From: Sphingobium sp. Cam5-1
GTDB taxonomy: Bacteria > Pseudomonadota > Alphaproteobacteria > Sphingomonadales > Sphingomonadaceae
Reading direction: 5' to 3'
NCBI RefSeq assembly: GCF_015693305.1
Contig: NZ_CP065140.1
Location: 1 to 64,000 of the forward strand
Length of the DNA stretch: 64,000 bases
Position 1 is the stretch's first letter; the number at the start of each line of letters is the position of its first letter. Below are positions 9,500 through 19,081 of this stretch, in pieces. The notes beneath the pieces were generated by a model. It had not been told where the DNA came from, did not search any database, and saw nothing but the letters and a program-made list of their open reading frames with translations. The translations under genes were made by a program, and so were the position numbers.

Positions 9500-9515
9500 A
9501 ATTATATTCATTTGA
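9500..9515 (-). promoter_or_regulatory. Fur-like box C
   Basis: On the minus strand this reads TCAAATGAATATAATT, sharing the CAAATGAATATWAT core with boxes A, B and E. It lies about 65 bases upstream of the retropepsin-PDZ gene. Confidence 0.45.
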
Positions 9516-9577
9516 TTCAGGCAATACGGTAGACAATAGGACCTCGAAAAAGATTGAATGGCGCGGGGGAAATCAGC

Positions 9578-10726
9578 GTGTTGAAATGGCTCTTGGACAA
9601 ATCGCCGATCCATAAGGCGAGAGCAGCAACATGTCCGAGCGGCGCCATCGACGGGATGTGGGCGGCGCTCGATCTTGCCGAGCGTCGAATGATCTTCGCG
9701 CCTGTGAAACTGGAAAACACCATCATATCCGCGCTGGTGGACAGTGGCACCTCCCGGACCATCATCAATAGCGGCCTGGCCAGAGAATTGGGATTGGTGC
9801 CGCTGGGAGAGACGTCTGTCACGTCCTTTACACGTCGTGTCGCCGGTGTGAGTTATCGGGCAGCAACAATGGAATTGGCTGGCACGATCTTGAAGGATTT
9901 CGTGTTCGATAGCTACGAGACGGCAGACATAGAGGCGTTGGCACGCCGCCAACTGCCCCTGATAGTGGGACGCGATGTCCTGAAGAAGATCGATGTGGAG
10001 ATCGATTTTATCGGGGATCGCATTCGCTGGATGTCCCCCGGACCACGGCGGAATGTCAGGCCCGGCCTCAGATTGCCGCTATGCGGCGAACGTGCGGCCT
10101 TTCCGTCGATCGATCTGGCCATTGAAGGCATGACACAGGAAAGATGCCTGCTTGACCTGGGCAGCGATACGCCGGTCACGATGTCCGCCGCGTTTGCCAA
10201 AGAGCGCGGCTTGTTTGAAGGACGCCGCCAGTCGACCGCGGTATCAATTGGCCTTGAAGGCGTTCTGACAAATATCGCGTTTACACTCCGCAACGTGAGC
10301 ATCGGTGACTTTGCTTGGCATGATGTGCCGGTGCAAGCTGTGGAGAACTGGAAGCTTGCGCAACCCATATCCGTCGGGTGGCCATTGTTCCAAGCCTTTC
10401 ACATCGTTCTGAGCCTGGGCGCCAGGACGATGGACATGACGGCAAACAGGCAAGTCCTCGCTTCGCCAATTCCGAGAGACAGGCTGGGAATTTCCGGCCG
10501 ACGGGAAGAACAGAGACTTGTCATCTCCCATGTCGCCCCGGGCAGTCCTGCCTGGCATGCCGGATTGCGCGGCAACGATGTCCTGGTAAACGTCGATGGC
10601 CGCGCGATCAGCCGTTGTTACCCCGCGCCTGGAGATCGCGTCGGCTTTCGGGCGCCAGGCAGCGTCGTCAGGCTGGGCCTCGCCGATGGCCGCACCCTCG
10701 AGATCATGCTGATAGACTATTATTGA
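9578..10726 (+). CDS. Retropepsin-like protease with C-terminal PDZ domain
   Basis: About 382 residues. The first half has a retropepsin-like motif ISALVDSGTSRTIINSGL, with the catalytic Asp in DSGTS. A second copy, CLLDLGSDTPVTMSAAFA, is degenerate in the same position. The C terminus carries a PDZ-like segment (VISHVAPGSPAWHAGLRGND). The GTG at 9578 is chosen because of the GGGGGA site upstream; a TTG at 9554 gives eight more residues. No signal peptide is visible, so it may be cytoplasmic. Bacterial retropepsin-PDZ proteins are poorly characterised; peptidase activity is inferred from the first DSG motif. Confidence 0.75.
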   Translation: MLKWLLDKSPIHKARAATCPSGAIDGMWAALDLAERRMIFAPVKLENTIISALVDSGTSRTIINSGLARELGLVPLGETSVTSFTRRVAGVSYRAATMELAGTILKDFVFDSYETADIEALARRQLPLIVGRDVLKKIDVEIDFIGDRIRWMSPGPRRNVRPGLRLPLCGERAAFPSIDLAIEGMTQERCLLDLGSDTPVTMSAAFAKERGLFEGRRQSTAVSIGLEGVLTNIAFTLRNVSIGDFAWHDVPVQAVENWKLAQPISVGWPLFQAFHIVLSLGARTMDMTANRQVLASPIPRDRLGISGRREEQRLVISHVAPGSPAWHAGLRGNDVLVNVDGRAISRCYPAPGDRVGFRAPGSVVRLGLADGRTLEIMLIDYY

Positions 10727-10796
10727 AAACCTCAGGTCAATCGAGGGCCGAGAGCCACTATCCGCCGATATAGCACAATATATTTCATGTGAACGA

Positions 10797-10813
10797 GAAA
10801 TAACATTCGTTTG
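10797..10813 (-). promoter_or_regulatory. Fur-like box D with larger inverted repeat
   Basis: The minus strand reads CAAACGAATGTTATTTC, nearly identical to box A. The box is nested in an inverted repeat: GAACGAGAAATAACAT at 10791-10806 faces ATGTTATCGTTC at 10818-10829. It lies about 130 bases upstream of the CysJ/CysI chimera. Confidence 0.5.
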
Positions 10814-10941
10814 TGTTATGTTATCGTTCCGCGCAAAAAGCCTGGGCGTGAAGCGGCTTCGTAACAAGCCCAATGCGACAGCGATATCCGTGAGGATGGA
10901 TTTGCCGTCGGGAAGGAGCTGGGCGCCGAGGAACGAGGACG

Positions 10942-11916
10942 ATGTCTGTATCGGAACCGCCAGGGCACTCCCTTTCCCTGGAACAGAGGCGACAAGTGGA
11001 GGCACTGGCCCAGTCGCTCACACCGATGCAGGCGGTCTGGCTTGGCGGCTATTTCACCGGGTTAGACGTCGGCTTGCGGCAACCCCTGACGCAGCCGGCG
11101 TCTACCAAAACAGCCGATCTGCGCTCTTTGACCATAATATATGGAACGGAGACAGGAAATGCCGCCGAGCTCGCAAGGACGCTCAAGGCCGCAGTGAATG
11201 CCAGGAGCATGGACTGCATCGCGGTCGACATGGCCGATTACAAGACACGGCAGCTGGCGCAAGAGCAGGACCTGCTCATTATCGTCAGCACCTATGGGGA
11301 GGGGGATCCTCCTCAGCCGGCGACCGGCTTTTTTGAATTCCTCGAGGGCCGCAAGGCGCCGCGGCTCGAGGGAATCCGGTTCGCAGTCCTTGCCTTGGGC
11401 GACCCAACCTATGAATATTTCTGCCAGGCTGGGAAGAGGCTGGACCGGCGGCTGGAGGAACTTGGAGCGGCGCGGCTTGCGCCGCGCGTCGAGTGTGACG
11501 TGGACTATGAGGAACGGGCAGAACAGTGGATCGCGTCGGCGTCTCCTGCGCGACAACAGGCAGAGCCAGCGCGAGGGCAAGCGTCCCCAGCGCCCATTTT
11601 GCATTCACCCGGCGATGCTATCATCATTCGGATGAGCGGCTATCCCAACGGCTGCTCGCGTCCCTATCTCGCCGAGATCGGTCTTACCGGCAGGGCGCCG
11701 GGCAAGTACAATCTGTATCTGGGCGGCGGCTTTCACGGCGAACGCCTCAACCGCATGGTCCGCGAAAATGTCGGGGAGCCGATCATTCTGCAAGTGCTCC
11801 GGGATGCAATCGGGCGTTTCGCCCGCGAACGTGAAGCTGGTGAGCATTTCGGCGATTTTGCCGTTCGCGCCGGCATCGTCCGGGCGGTTAGCGAAGGGCG
11901 CATGTTCAATGAATGA
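10942..11916 (+). CDS. CysJ flavodoxin domain fused to CysI C-terminal fragment
   Basis: A 324-residue chimera. Residues 1-200 are the N-terminal part of the sulfite reductase flavoprotein CysJ, including the flavodoxin FMN motif [14 protein letters not shown] and STYGEGDPP. From about residue 228 it switches to the C-terminal end of the hemoprotein Cys[20 protein letters not shown], then [12 protein letters not shown] and [17 protein letters not shown]. The FAD/NADPH domain of CysJ and most of CysI are missing, and the first Cys of the 4Fe-4S/siroheme motif CPNGC is Tyr. Sulfite reduction by this protein alone is therefore unlikely. It may be an internal-deletion remnant or a reused FMN carrier. 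The MetB-like gene follows immediately. Confidence 0.8.
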   Translation: MSVSEPPGHSLSLEQRRQVEALAQSLTPMQAVWLGGYFTGLDVGLRQPLTQPASTKTADLRSLTIIYGTETGNAAELARTLKAAVNARSMDCIAVDMADYKTRQLAQEQDLLIIVSTYGEGDPPQPATGFFEFLEGRKAPRLEGIRFAVLALGDPTYEYFCQAGKRLDRRLEELGAARLAPRVECDVDYEERAEQWIASASPARQQAEPARGQASPAPILHSPGDAIIIRMSGYPNGCSRPYLAEIGLTGRAPGKYNLYLGGGFHGERLNRMVRENVGEPIILQVLRDAIGRFAREREAGEHFGDFAVRAGIVRAVSEGRMFNE

Positions 11917-11923
11917 GGAGGAT

Positions 11924-13081
11924 ATGGCGGCCATGCATCCTGAAACGATCGCGGCAGCTTTCGGTGTTGCGACCGATACGGCCTATGGCGCGGTCACGCC
12001 ACCGCTTTATCTCTCGAGCACATATGAATTTGAGGCGTTCGGGAAGCCGCGACTATATGATTATGGACGCGCGGCCAATCCGACACGAGATCTCCTTGCG
12101 GATGCGATCGCCGCGCTCGAAGGCGGGGCAGGGACTGTCATCACTTCGAGTGGAATGTCTGCTCTTGATCTTCTTGTCGGCGGTCTGCGCCGCGACGAAC
12201 TCGTGCTGGCCCCACATGATTGCTATGGCGGTACGATGCGCCTGCTCAAGGCACGCGCGAAACTTGGTCATTGTTCGGTCCGCTTTGTCGATCAGACGGA
12301 TGATGCAAGCCTCTTGAGCGCTTTGAGCGACGCCCCCGCCCTGGTGCTGATCGAAACCCCCAGCAACCCGCTCATGCGTGTGGTGGATATCGCGGCGCTC
12401 GCGTCACAGGCAAAAAAGGCGGGCGCAGCGGTTGCTGTCGACAACACGTTTCTTACCCCGGCAATCCAGCGCCCCCTCAGCCTGGGCGCGGATTATGTCA
12501 TCCACTCCACCACGAAATATCTCAATGGACATTCCGACGTGATCGGCGGCGCGATTGTCTCAGCGCGGGCAGACGAGGCGGATCGATTGCTTTCCTGGGC
12601 TAATGTCATCGGTACGGCGGGCTCCCCGTTTGATTCCTGGGCGACGCTCCGGGGATTGCGGACGCTATTTGCCCGCATGGCGTTCCAGCAGAGCAACGCT
12701 ATGGCGATAGCGCGCCATCTGGAGACCCATCCGGCCGTCTCTCGCGTCCATTATCCGGGACTTGTGAGACATCCCGATCACTCCATTGCATTGCGGCAGC
12801 AGCGAGGGTTCGGCGCCATGCTGAGCTTCGAGCTGGCTGGAGGGGTCGAGGCAGTTCGCCAATTCATGACGAACGTCAAATTCTTCACGGTCGCTGAATC
12901 GCTGGGGGGCGTGGAGAGTTTGGTCTCCCATCCAGCCACCATGACCCACGCGGACATGGGCGAGGAGACGCGGGCTCTGGCAGGCATCAACGACAGCTTG
13001 CTACGGCTATCGGTCGGCCTTGAGGCGGAAGGAGATCTGATAGCGGGTCTTGAGGTGGGTCTTGCGGCATGCCGGGGCTAG
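11924..13081 (+). CDS. Cystathionine gamma-synthase/lyase (MetB-like PLP enzyme)
   Basis: A 385-residue trans-sulfuration PLP enzyme of the Cys/Met metabolism family. Visible features are the substrate-loop YGRAANPTRDLLADAIAALE, VLIETPSNP, the PLP-Asp region AVDNTF, and the Schiff-base lysine in HSTTKYLNGHSDV. It would make cystathionine from an activated homoserine, or cleave it; the two activities cannot be separated by eye. A GAGGAGG site lies between the overlapping upstream gene and the ATGs at 11924 and 11933. The overlap suggests co-transcription with the CysJ/CysI chimera, linking both to sulfur metabolism. Confidence 0.88.
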   Translation: MAAMHPETIAAAFGVATDTAYGAVTPPLYLSSTYEFEAFGKPRLYDYGRAANPTRDLLADAIAALEGGAGTVITSSGMSALDLLVGGLRRDELVLAPHDCYGGTMRLLKARAKLGHCSVRFVDQTDDASLLSALSDAPALVLIETPSNPLMRVVDIAALASQAKKAGAAVAVDNTFLTPAIQRPLSLGADYVIHSTTKYLNGHSDVIGGAIVSARADEADRLLSWANVIGTAGSPFDSWATLRGLRTLFARMAFQQSNAMAIARHLETHPAVSRVHYPGLVRHPDHSIALRQQRGFGAMLSFELAGGVEAVRQFMTNVKFFTVAESLGGVESLVSHPATMTHADMGEETRALAGINDSLLRLSVGLEAEGDLIAGLEVGLAACRG

Positions 13082-13112
13082 TCGATCAGGGCATCGCTGA
13101 AGCGAGAGGAGA

Positions 13113-13364
13113 ATGGAATTGCCTGGCTATGTGATTGCGGTCGATGTCTTCGGCCTTGTTCTTGTTTTCGTCGGCTTCAACATGGCGTTCCGTCAACCGT
13201 TTGTCCGCCGTTTGCTCGGCCGTGCGTCCGAGCCGCCTCGGTCACGCGTCCCAACCGGTCAGGAGGAAGATCCGCTGACCTATATTTTGAGGATCGCCGG
13301 AGTCATGATCATGGTCTTCGGCATTGCTATCGGAGGAATGCTGACGCTATTCAATCTGGATTAG
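13113..13364 (+). CDS. Small two-helix membrane protein
   Basis: An 83-residue protein with hydrophobic helices at about residues 6-24 and 59-79 joined by a basic, Pro-rich loop. An AGAGGAGA site precedes the ATG. It follows the MetB-like gene by 31 bases and may be the last gene of that operon. No family is recognised. Confidence 0.6.
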   Translation: MELPGYVIAVDVFGLVLVFVGFNMAFRQPFVRRLLGRASEPPRSRVPTGQEEDPLTYILRIAGVMIMVFGIAIGGMLTLFNLD

Positions 13365-13723
13365 ATCACCTCGGCTGTGGCCGGGTGATTGGCATCATCC
13401 CGATATTATCTCGTCCAAAAGAATGGGAAGGATTCGATGATAGCGACAGCAAATCATGGGTGCGCTGCTCATTTGCCCGGCCGCCTCCCCGTTCATAGCC
13501 CGACGGCCTGGCCCTGGACGATCGATGGCCGCGAACCTTGTAGATTTTCTCTCCCATATCGAAGCGATGCTCAACGGCGCAACGATACTCGGATAGTGAA
13601 GAGGTTCCCGGCGTCCTGCTTTGGAGGTGTCAGTCAAGACCGAGATGATTTCGACGTCCTTCTCGAGGGGAGAGCCCAGACATCGCGTTCTGCGGCCGAC
13701 CCGCGGCTGGTCTGGATACGCTC
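13365..13723. other. 359-base gap, no confident gene
   Basis: Only short unconvincing frames are present. One plus-strand frame near 13455-13596 could encode about 46 residues but has no recognisable domain. The region otherwise holds the promoter of the DUF488 gene. Confidence 0.4.
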
Positions 13724-14110
13724 ATGAGCGGCACGATCGATATCAAACGGATTTACGAAACCGCCAGCAGCAGTGATGGAAAACGTGTCCTGGTCGATCG
13801 CCTCTGGCCAAGAGGTGTCTCGCTTCACTCTGCGGCACTCGATCTATGGCTGAAGGAAATCGCCCCCAGCGCGGACTTGCGCAAATGGTTCAATCATGAT
13901 GCCACGCGTTTTGCGGCCTTCCGCGACAGGTATCGCCTGGAACTTGATGCGAACCCGGACATATTGGCCCAAATCTACAAATTGGCCGATCAAGGGGACG
14001 TGACATTGCTCTATGCCGCGCATGACCGACGTGTGAATCACGCGGTGGTCCTGGCCGAATATCTGAAGGAGCACGGATGCAGGCTCCGGCATGCGAGCAA
14101 TGTCGCGTGA
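13724..14110 (+). CDS. DUF488 family protein (YeaO-like)
   Basis: A 128-residue protein with the DUF488 signature: RVLVDRLWPRGVSLHSAALD, then LWLKEIAPSADLRKWFNHD and FRDRYRLEL. Length is typical. The biochemical role of DUF488 is unknown; the conserved Arg, Trp and His suggest a small-molecule or nucleic-acid binding site. It stands alone, convergent with the next gene. Confidence 0.85.
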   Translation: MSGTIDIKRIYETASSSDGKRVLVDRLWPRGVSLHSAALDLWLKEIAPSADLRKWFNHDATRFAAFRDRYRLELDANPDILAQIYKLADQGDVTLLYAAHDRRVNHAVVLAEYLKEHGCRLRHASNVA

Positions 14111-14220
14111 TTATACATCCACGGAGCGGAACGAAAACGAGTGCCCGGTCGCAGCCGCGCCCTAAATAAGATCTGCCGAGATCCCGGCCGTCGTTCGGCA
14201 GTCGGTTGCACGGCAAAATG

Positions 14221-14260
14221 GATGCCGATCCGTGGGGGCAGGCTGCTTCGGATCGGCATC
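14221..14260. terminator. Hairpin between convergent genes
   Basis: GATGCCGATCCG at 14221-14232 pairs perfectly with 14249-14260 (12-base stem, 16-base loop). A second hairpin with a 7-base stem, CCAGCGG/CCGCTGG, follows at 14263-14281. They lie between the DUF488 gene and the convergent gene ending at 14317, so a two-way terminator is likely, although no clear T-run follows. Confidence 0.55.
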
Positions 14261-14316
14261 CGCCAGCGGGGCGGCCGCTGGATCGACTTATGTGAATGGG
14301 GCAATGACAGGGGTGA

Positions 14317-14589
14317 TCAGTTACTCCGGTGTCCGGCGAATTGTTTTGCCGCCTCTTGATCATCCCGCCTTGGCTCCGTTGCGGAATTAATGTGATAACC
14401 ATCTGCAAGAACAGCATATTTTGGACCAGCAAAGAGCGTATCCGGCGTGTGCCACGCCTTGCTGACGGTCATCTGCTTGCCGCCGAGCATCACCTTTTCA
14501 CCAGGCTGAGGCAGCTGGGAGAAATAAAGTGCTCCATGCAATTTTGCGCTCGGAATATCCTGGCCCAGATAAATGGAAACAAGCATCAT
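14317..14589 (-). CDS. Small hypothetical protein
   Basis: About 90 residues starting MMLVSIYLGQDIPSAKLHG. A GAGAGGA site precedes the double ATG at 14589/14586. The pattern LPQPGEKVMLGGKQMTVSKAWHTPD suggests a small beta-rich fold. No family is recognised. Fur-like box E lies 150 bases upstream. Confidence 0.55.
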   Translation of the reverse strand: MMLVSIYLGQDIPSAKLHGALYFSQLPQPGEKVMLGGKQMTVSKAWHTPDTLFAGPKYAVLADGYHINSATEPRRDDQEAAKQFAGHRSN

Positions 14590-15036
14590 TTTCCTCTCTA
14601 TGAGATGTTCACGGGTATCTGTCCCACTCACTAAGGTGAGGGCAGTCTTTCCCTTGCTATGGTTCCACCAGCATGAGGACATGCGCGGGGATCAGGACGG
14701 GGTTCGCGCGACGTTTGTCGCCGTTCATGATGTCATGCAAATGAATATTATTGCATCTTAACTTGAAACTATTTCATCGATGAGCGTCTCTGAGACATTA
14801 TCGGTTAACATGAAAATATTTTCACTCATTATAATTTAAAATTATCTTTTTGAACTTTTATCCGGATGTTACAGGCCGCGAACGGTCTTTTCCTTCTCCA
14901 TCGTGACTGCTCCAACCAGCGTCCAATAGAATTCCAGATCGTTCAACCGGTCGTTGTTCTGATCCATGAACATGCTTTTGCGATACATCCCATCCAATGA
15001 AGTTGAACGATTATAATTTTATTATTCATCAGGACT
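14590..15036. other. AT-rich divergent promoter region
   Basis: This 447-base gap separates the minus-strand gene at 14589 and the cyclopropane fatty acid synthase gene. It is much more AT-rich than its neighbours (for example around 14800-14860). It contains Fur-like box E and probably promoters in both directions. No gene is seen. Confidence 0.5.
14736..14755 (+). promoter_or_regulatory. Fur-like box E, perfect TGCAA/TTGCA palindrome ends
   Basis: TGCAAATGAATATTATTGCA has perfect 5-base inverted ends around a 10-base AT core. It closely matches box B, including the CTTAAC-like flank. It sits between divergent genes. Confidence 0.6.
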
Positions 15037-16233
15037 ATGGATATGTCTTTCGCTCTTTCTAAAACCCCAATGCCAGATCAAGAGGCCCGAGTGAATCAAG
15101 GACCAGGCCTTTCTCCTGCATCTATCCGCGGGTTTCGACTGGCAGAGAACATGCTCAACGAGGCAGGACTTCGGTTGAATGGGAATGACCCTTGGGACAT
15201 TCGTATCTACGACAGCAATGTCCCAGGGCGCGTTCTTGCACAGGGGAATCTGGGATTAGGCGAAACCTATATGGCCGGCCACTGGGATTGCCCTGCGCTG
15301 GATGAATTCTTCTCCCGATTACTGCGATCGGGCATAACAGACATGGTCAATCCTGCTTCGCTCCTGCTGCATGCCTTGCGCACCCGACTGACGAACCGTC
15401 AAAATCGCAAGCAGGCCTGGAAGGTGGGGGAGCGGCATTATGATCTTGGGAATGCATTTTATGAGCGCATGCTGGATCCGCTCATGACCTATACCTGTGG
15501 CTATTGGAAGGAGGCGACCAGCCTGGCTGAGGCACAGATCGCAAAGCTGGATCTCATTTGCCGAAAGCTTCAACTGGAACCGGGAATGAGAGTCCTCGAC
15601 ATCGGCTGCGGATGGGGCAGCTTCATGGCTTATGCTGCTGAAAATTATGGCGTCCAGTGCGTCGGCGTCACAATCTCCAGGGAGCAATGCGACTGGGCCA
15701 AGAGGCATCATTCCAGCCCGCATCTCGATTTCAGGCTCCAGGACTATCGGGATATGCGCGAGACATTCGACCGCATCGTGAGCATCGGCATGTTCGAGCA
15801 TGTAGGTCGCAAGAATCATCGAACCTATATGGAAGTAGCGGCGCGCTGCCTTGAAGATGACGGCCTGTTTCTCCTCCACACGATCGGCAAGAACCGTAGA
15901 AGAAACATACCCGATCCCTGGATTGACCGTTATATCTTCCCGAACGGAGACCTTCCATCGATAGGGCAGATCGGGGATGCCGTAGACGGCCTTTTCATCG
16001 TTGAAGATATGCACAATTTCGGCGCGGATTATGACAAGACATTGATGGCGTGGCATCGCAACTTTGAGAATGCCTGGCCGGAATTCGAAGAACAGCTGGG
16101 TGAGCGCTTCCGTCGCATGTGGCGATATTATCTGCTTTCCTGCGCGGGAGCGTTCAGATCCCGGGATGTTCAGTTATGGCAATGGGTCTTGGCGAAGAAG
16201 GGCATTCCTGGCGGATATCAGCGTCCCAACTAA
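15037..16233 (+). CDS. cfa: Cyclopropane-fatty-acyl-phospholipid synthase
   Basis: A 398-residue SAM-dependent enzyme that adds a methylene group to unsaturated phospholipid acyl chains. The N-terminal domain has LGLGETYMAGHWDCPALDEF. The methyltransferase core contains the SAM motif VLDIGCGWGSFMAYAAENYG and the family motifs SIGMFEHVGRKNH, YIFPNGDLPS and RNFENAWPEF. Length is close to the well-studied enzyme. Cyclopropane lipids protect membranes in acid, redox and stationary-phase stress, which fits the neighbours. The promoter is AT-rich. Confidence 0.93.
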   Translation: MDMSFALSKTPMPDQEARVNQGPGLSPASIRGFRLAENMLNEAGLRLNGNDPWDIRIYDSNVPGRVLAQGNLGLGETYMAGHWDCPALDEFFSRLLRSGITDMVNPASLLLHALRTRLTNRQNRKQAWKVGERHYDLGNAFYERMLDPLMTYTCGYWKEATSLAEAQIAKLDLICRKLQLEPGMRVLDIGCGWGSFMAYAAENYGVQCVGVTISREQCDWAKRHHSSPHLDFRLQDYRDMRETFDRIVSIGMFEHVGRKNHRTYMEVAARCLEDDGLFLLHTIGKNRRRNIPDPWIDRYIFPNGDLPSIGQIGDAVDGLFIVEDMHNFGADYDKTLMAWHRNFENAWPEFEEQLGERFRRMWRYYLLSCAGAFRSRDVQLWQWVLAKKGIPGGYQRPN

Positions 16234-16576
16234 AAGTCGGTTTATGAGCCGGTCGACCTGATTGCGCCTCTGCCCCGCGGGAATTGCCCTGCTCGTGCAT
16301 CTCATAGCGACGCCCCGGCGTCCCGGAAGCACTCCCACGCAAGTCGCAGAATTCCTTGCCTTCACAAGGGAGCATGTTTGACTCGTCCGGTGCGCGCGTG
16401 CAATGAAGTGGCTATGCATTCACGCAGCGATCATGTGCGCTTCCGCTACCAAGGGGGACAGCTTCTCGCGGGCATCTAGCCCCGGGTTTCGGCGCGTCTT
16501 GCTCCGGACTCGGGGCAAATCGACAGACTGCCGCTCGCCGGAAGGCGTGTGACAAATCCTCTCGAAAGACAATGCC
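16234..16576. other. 343-base intergenic region, no gene seen
   Basis: This stretch follows the cfa stop and precedes rnk. Only shadow frames are present. It probably holds the cfa terminator and rnk promoter, but no clear motif stands out. Confidence 0.35.
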
Positions 16577-16987
16577 ATGGCTAGAATGCCCAACCGGGGA
16601 AGTCCCTCCGTCAATCTCATAGACAGCGAAGCCGAGAGCCTCACCAATCTTGCTCTGGGTGCTGCGAACAGCATGCCGCAGGTCAGCGAACTGCTGCTGG
16701 GCGAAATTGCTCGCGCGCAGACCCATCGCGTCGAGCAGATCCCTCCAGACGTGGTTACCATGCACTCCTCGGTCGAATTTATCGACGAGGCGAGCGGTAT
16801 CGAACGGACTGTCCAGATCGTCTACCCGGCTCAAGCTGACATCGGCGCGGGGCAAATCTCTATCTTGACCCCTATCGCTGCGGGCTTGATCGGACTTCGC
16901 GAGGGCCAGTCCATCAGCTGGCCCGACCGGGAGGGCCGCAAGCGAAGGCTGACCATCGTCAAGGTTACGCAGCCGACCCGCATTTGA
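16577..16987 (+). CDS. rnk: Rnk-like transcription elongation factor
   Basis: A 136-residue protein with a C-terminal GreA/GreB-type domain: VVTMHSSVEFIDEASGIERT, then YPAQADIGAGQISILTPIAAGLIGLREGQSI. It lacks the long N-terminal coiled coil of GreA, as in Rnk (regulator of nucleoside diphosphate kinase), which binds RNA polymerase. It lies 30 bases upstream of gdhA, possibly in one transcript. Confidence 0.85.
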   Translation: MARMPNRGSPSVNLIDSEAESLTNLALGAANSMPQVSELLLGEIARAQTHRVEQIPPDVVTMHSSVEFIDEASGIERTVQIVYPAQADIGAGQISILTPIAAGLIGLREGQSISWPDREGRKRRLTIVKVTQPTRI

Positions 16988-18382
<1,395 letters not shown>

Positions 18383-18517
18383 GGACGCCTGATGCGGCGT
18401 AGTGATGGTCACTTTCCAGGCGCGGAGTGACCACCTGCGGCTCTCCTGGCCGGCAAGAAGGCATATCAAGGGCAACAGCTGCCTTCCTGGAGCTGGCAGC
18501 GTCACGGCCTGTTCTTG

Positions 18518-18964
18518 TCAATATCGCAGAACGGCTTCCCCGGAACGCGGGTCTGTCAATGCGACATTCTCAAGCGCCTGGATTCGCCACATCATGTCCT
18601 GCCTGGCAAGCACGGCGAGTATCAACGTATCCACAACATGGGGTCCGGCCGGATGCGCCGTGCCGGCGGCAAGGCGGCTCCAGAAATGGACGACAGTTGC
18701 GTCTTCCCCGATGGGAGTGAGGTCGATCAGTTCATTTTCCAGCGTCGAATCCCGGTAGATTGTCGCATGAACGGTGCGGTGAAGTTCGATGATGTCGCCC
18801 ACGCCGCGCACATAGCGGCCAAATCGGTTCACAAAGGTCGCATCTGCATGAAAGAGCGCACCAAGGGCCTCGACATCGTGGTTGTTCCAGGCCGTCTCGA
18901 ATGCCTTCGGCATGTCCTGAGGTTGTATGGGATCACCTTTTTCACCCATGAGTCCATCAATCAT
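18518..18964 (-). CDS. SgcJ/EcaC-type SnoaL-like protein
   Basis: A 148-residue NTF2-fold protein of the DUF4440/SgcJ type: AFETAWNNHDVEALGALFHADATFVNRFG, a hallmark pattern, followed by HRTVHATIYRDSTL. Such proteins often bind small molecules; a specific substrate cannot be assigned. It is convergent with gdhA and lies downstream of the ClC gene with a 117-base gap to it. Confidence 0.75.
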   Translation of the reverse strand: MIDGLMGEKGDPIQPQDMPKAFETAWNNHDVEALGALFHADATFVNRFGRYVRGVGDIIELHRTVHATIYRDSTLENELIDLTPIGEDATVVHFWSRLAAGTAHPAGPHVVDTLILAVLARQDMMWRIQALENVALTDPRSGEAVLRY

Positions 18965-19081
18965 GCTGCGCTGGAACAGTCCGTCTGCGCAGACGTGTCG
19001 CAGTCCACATCCCGAGAGGGAAAGCTTGGATCATACAGTGTGATGTCCTGCGATTCTTCGTAACGATGCGCCTTTGGCATA

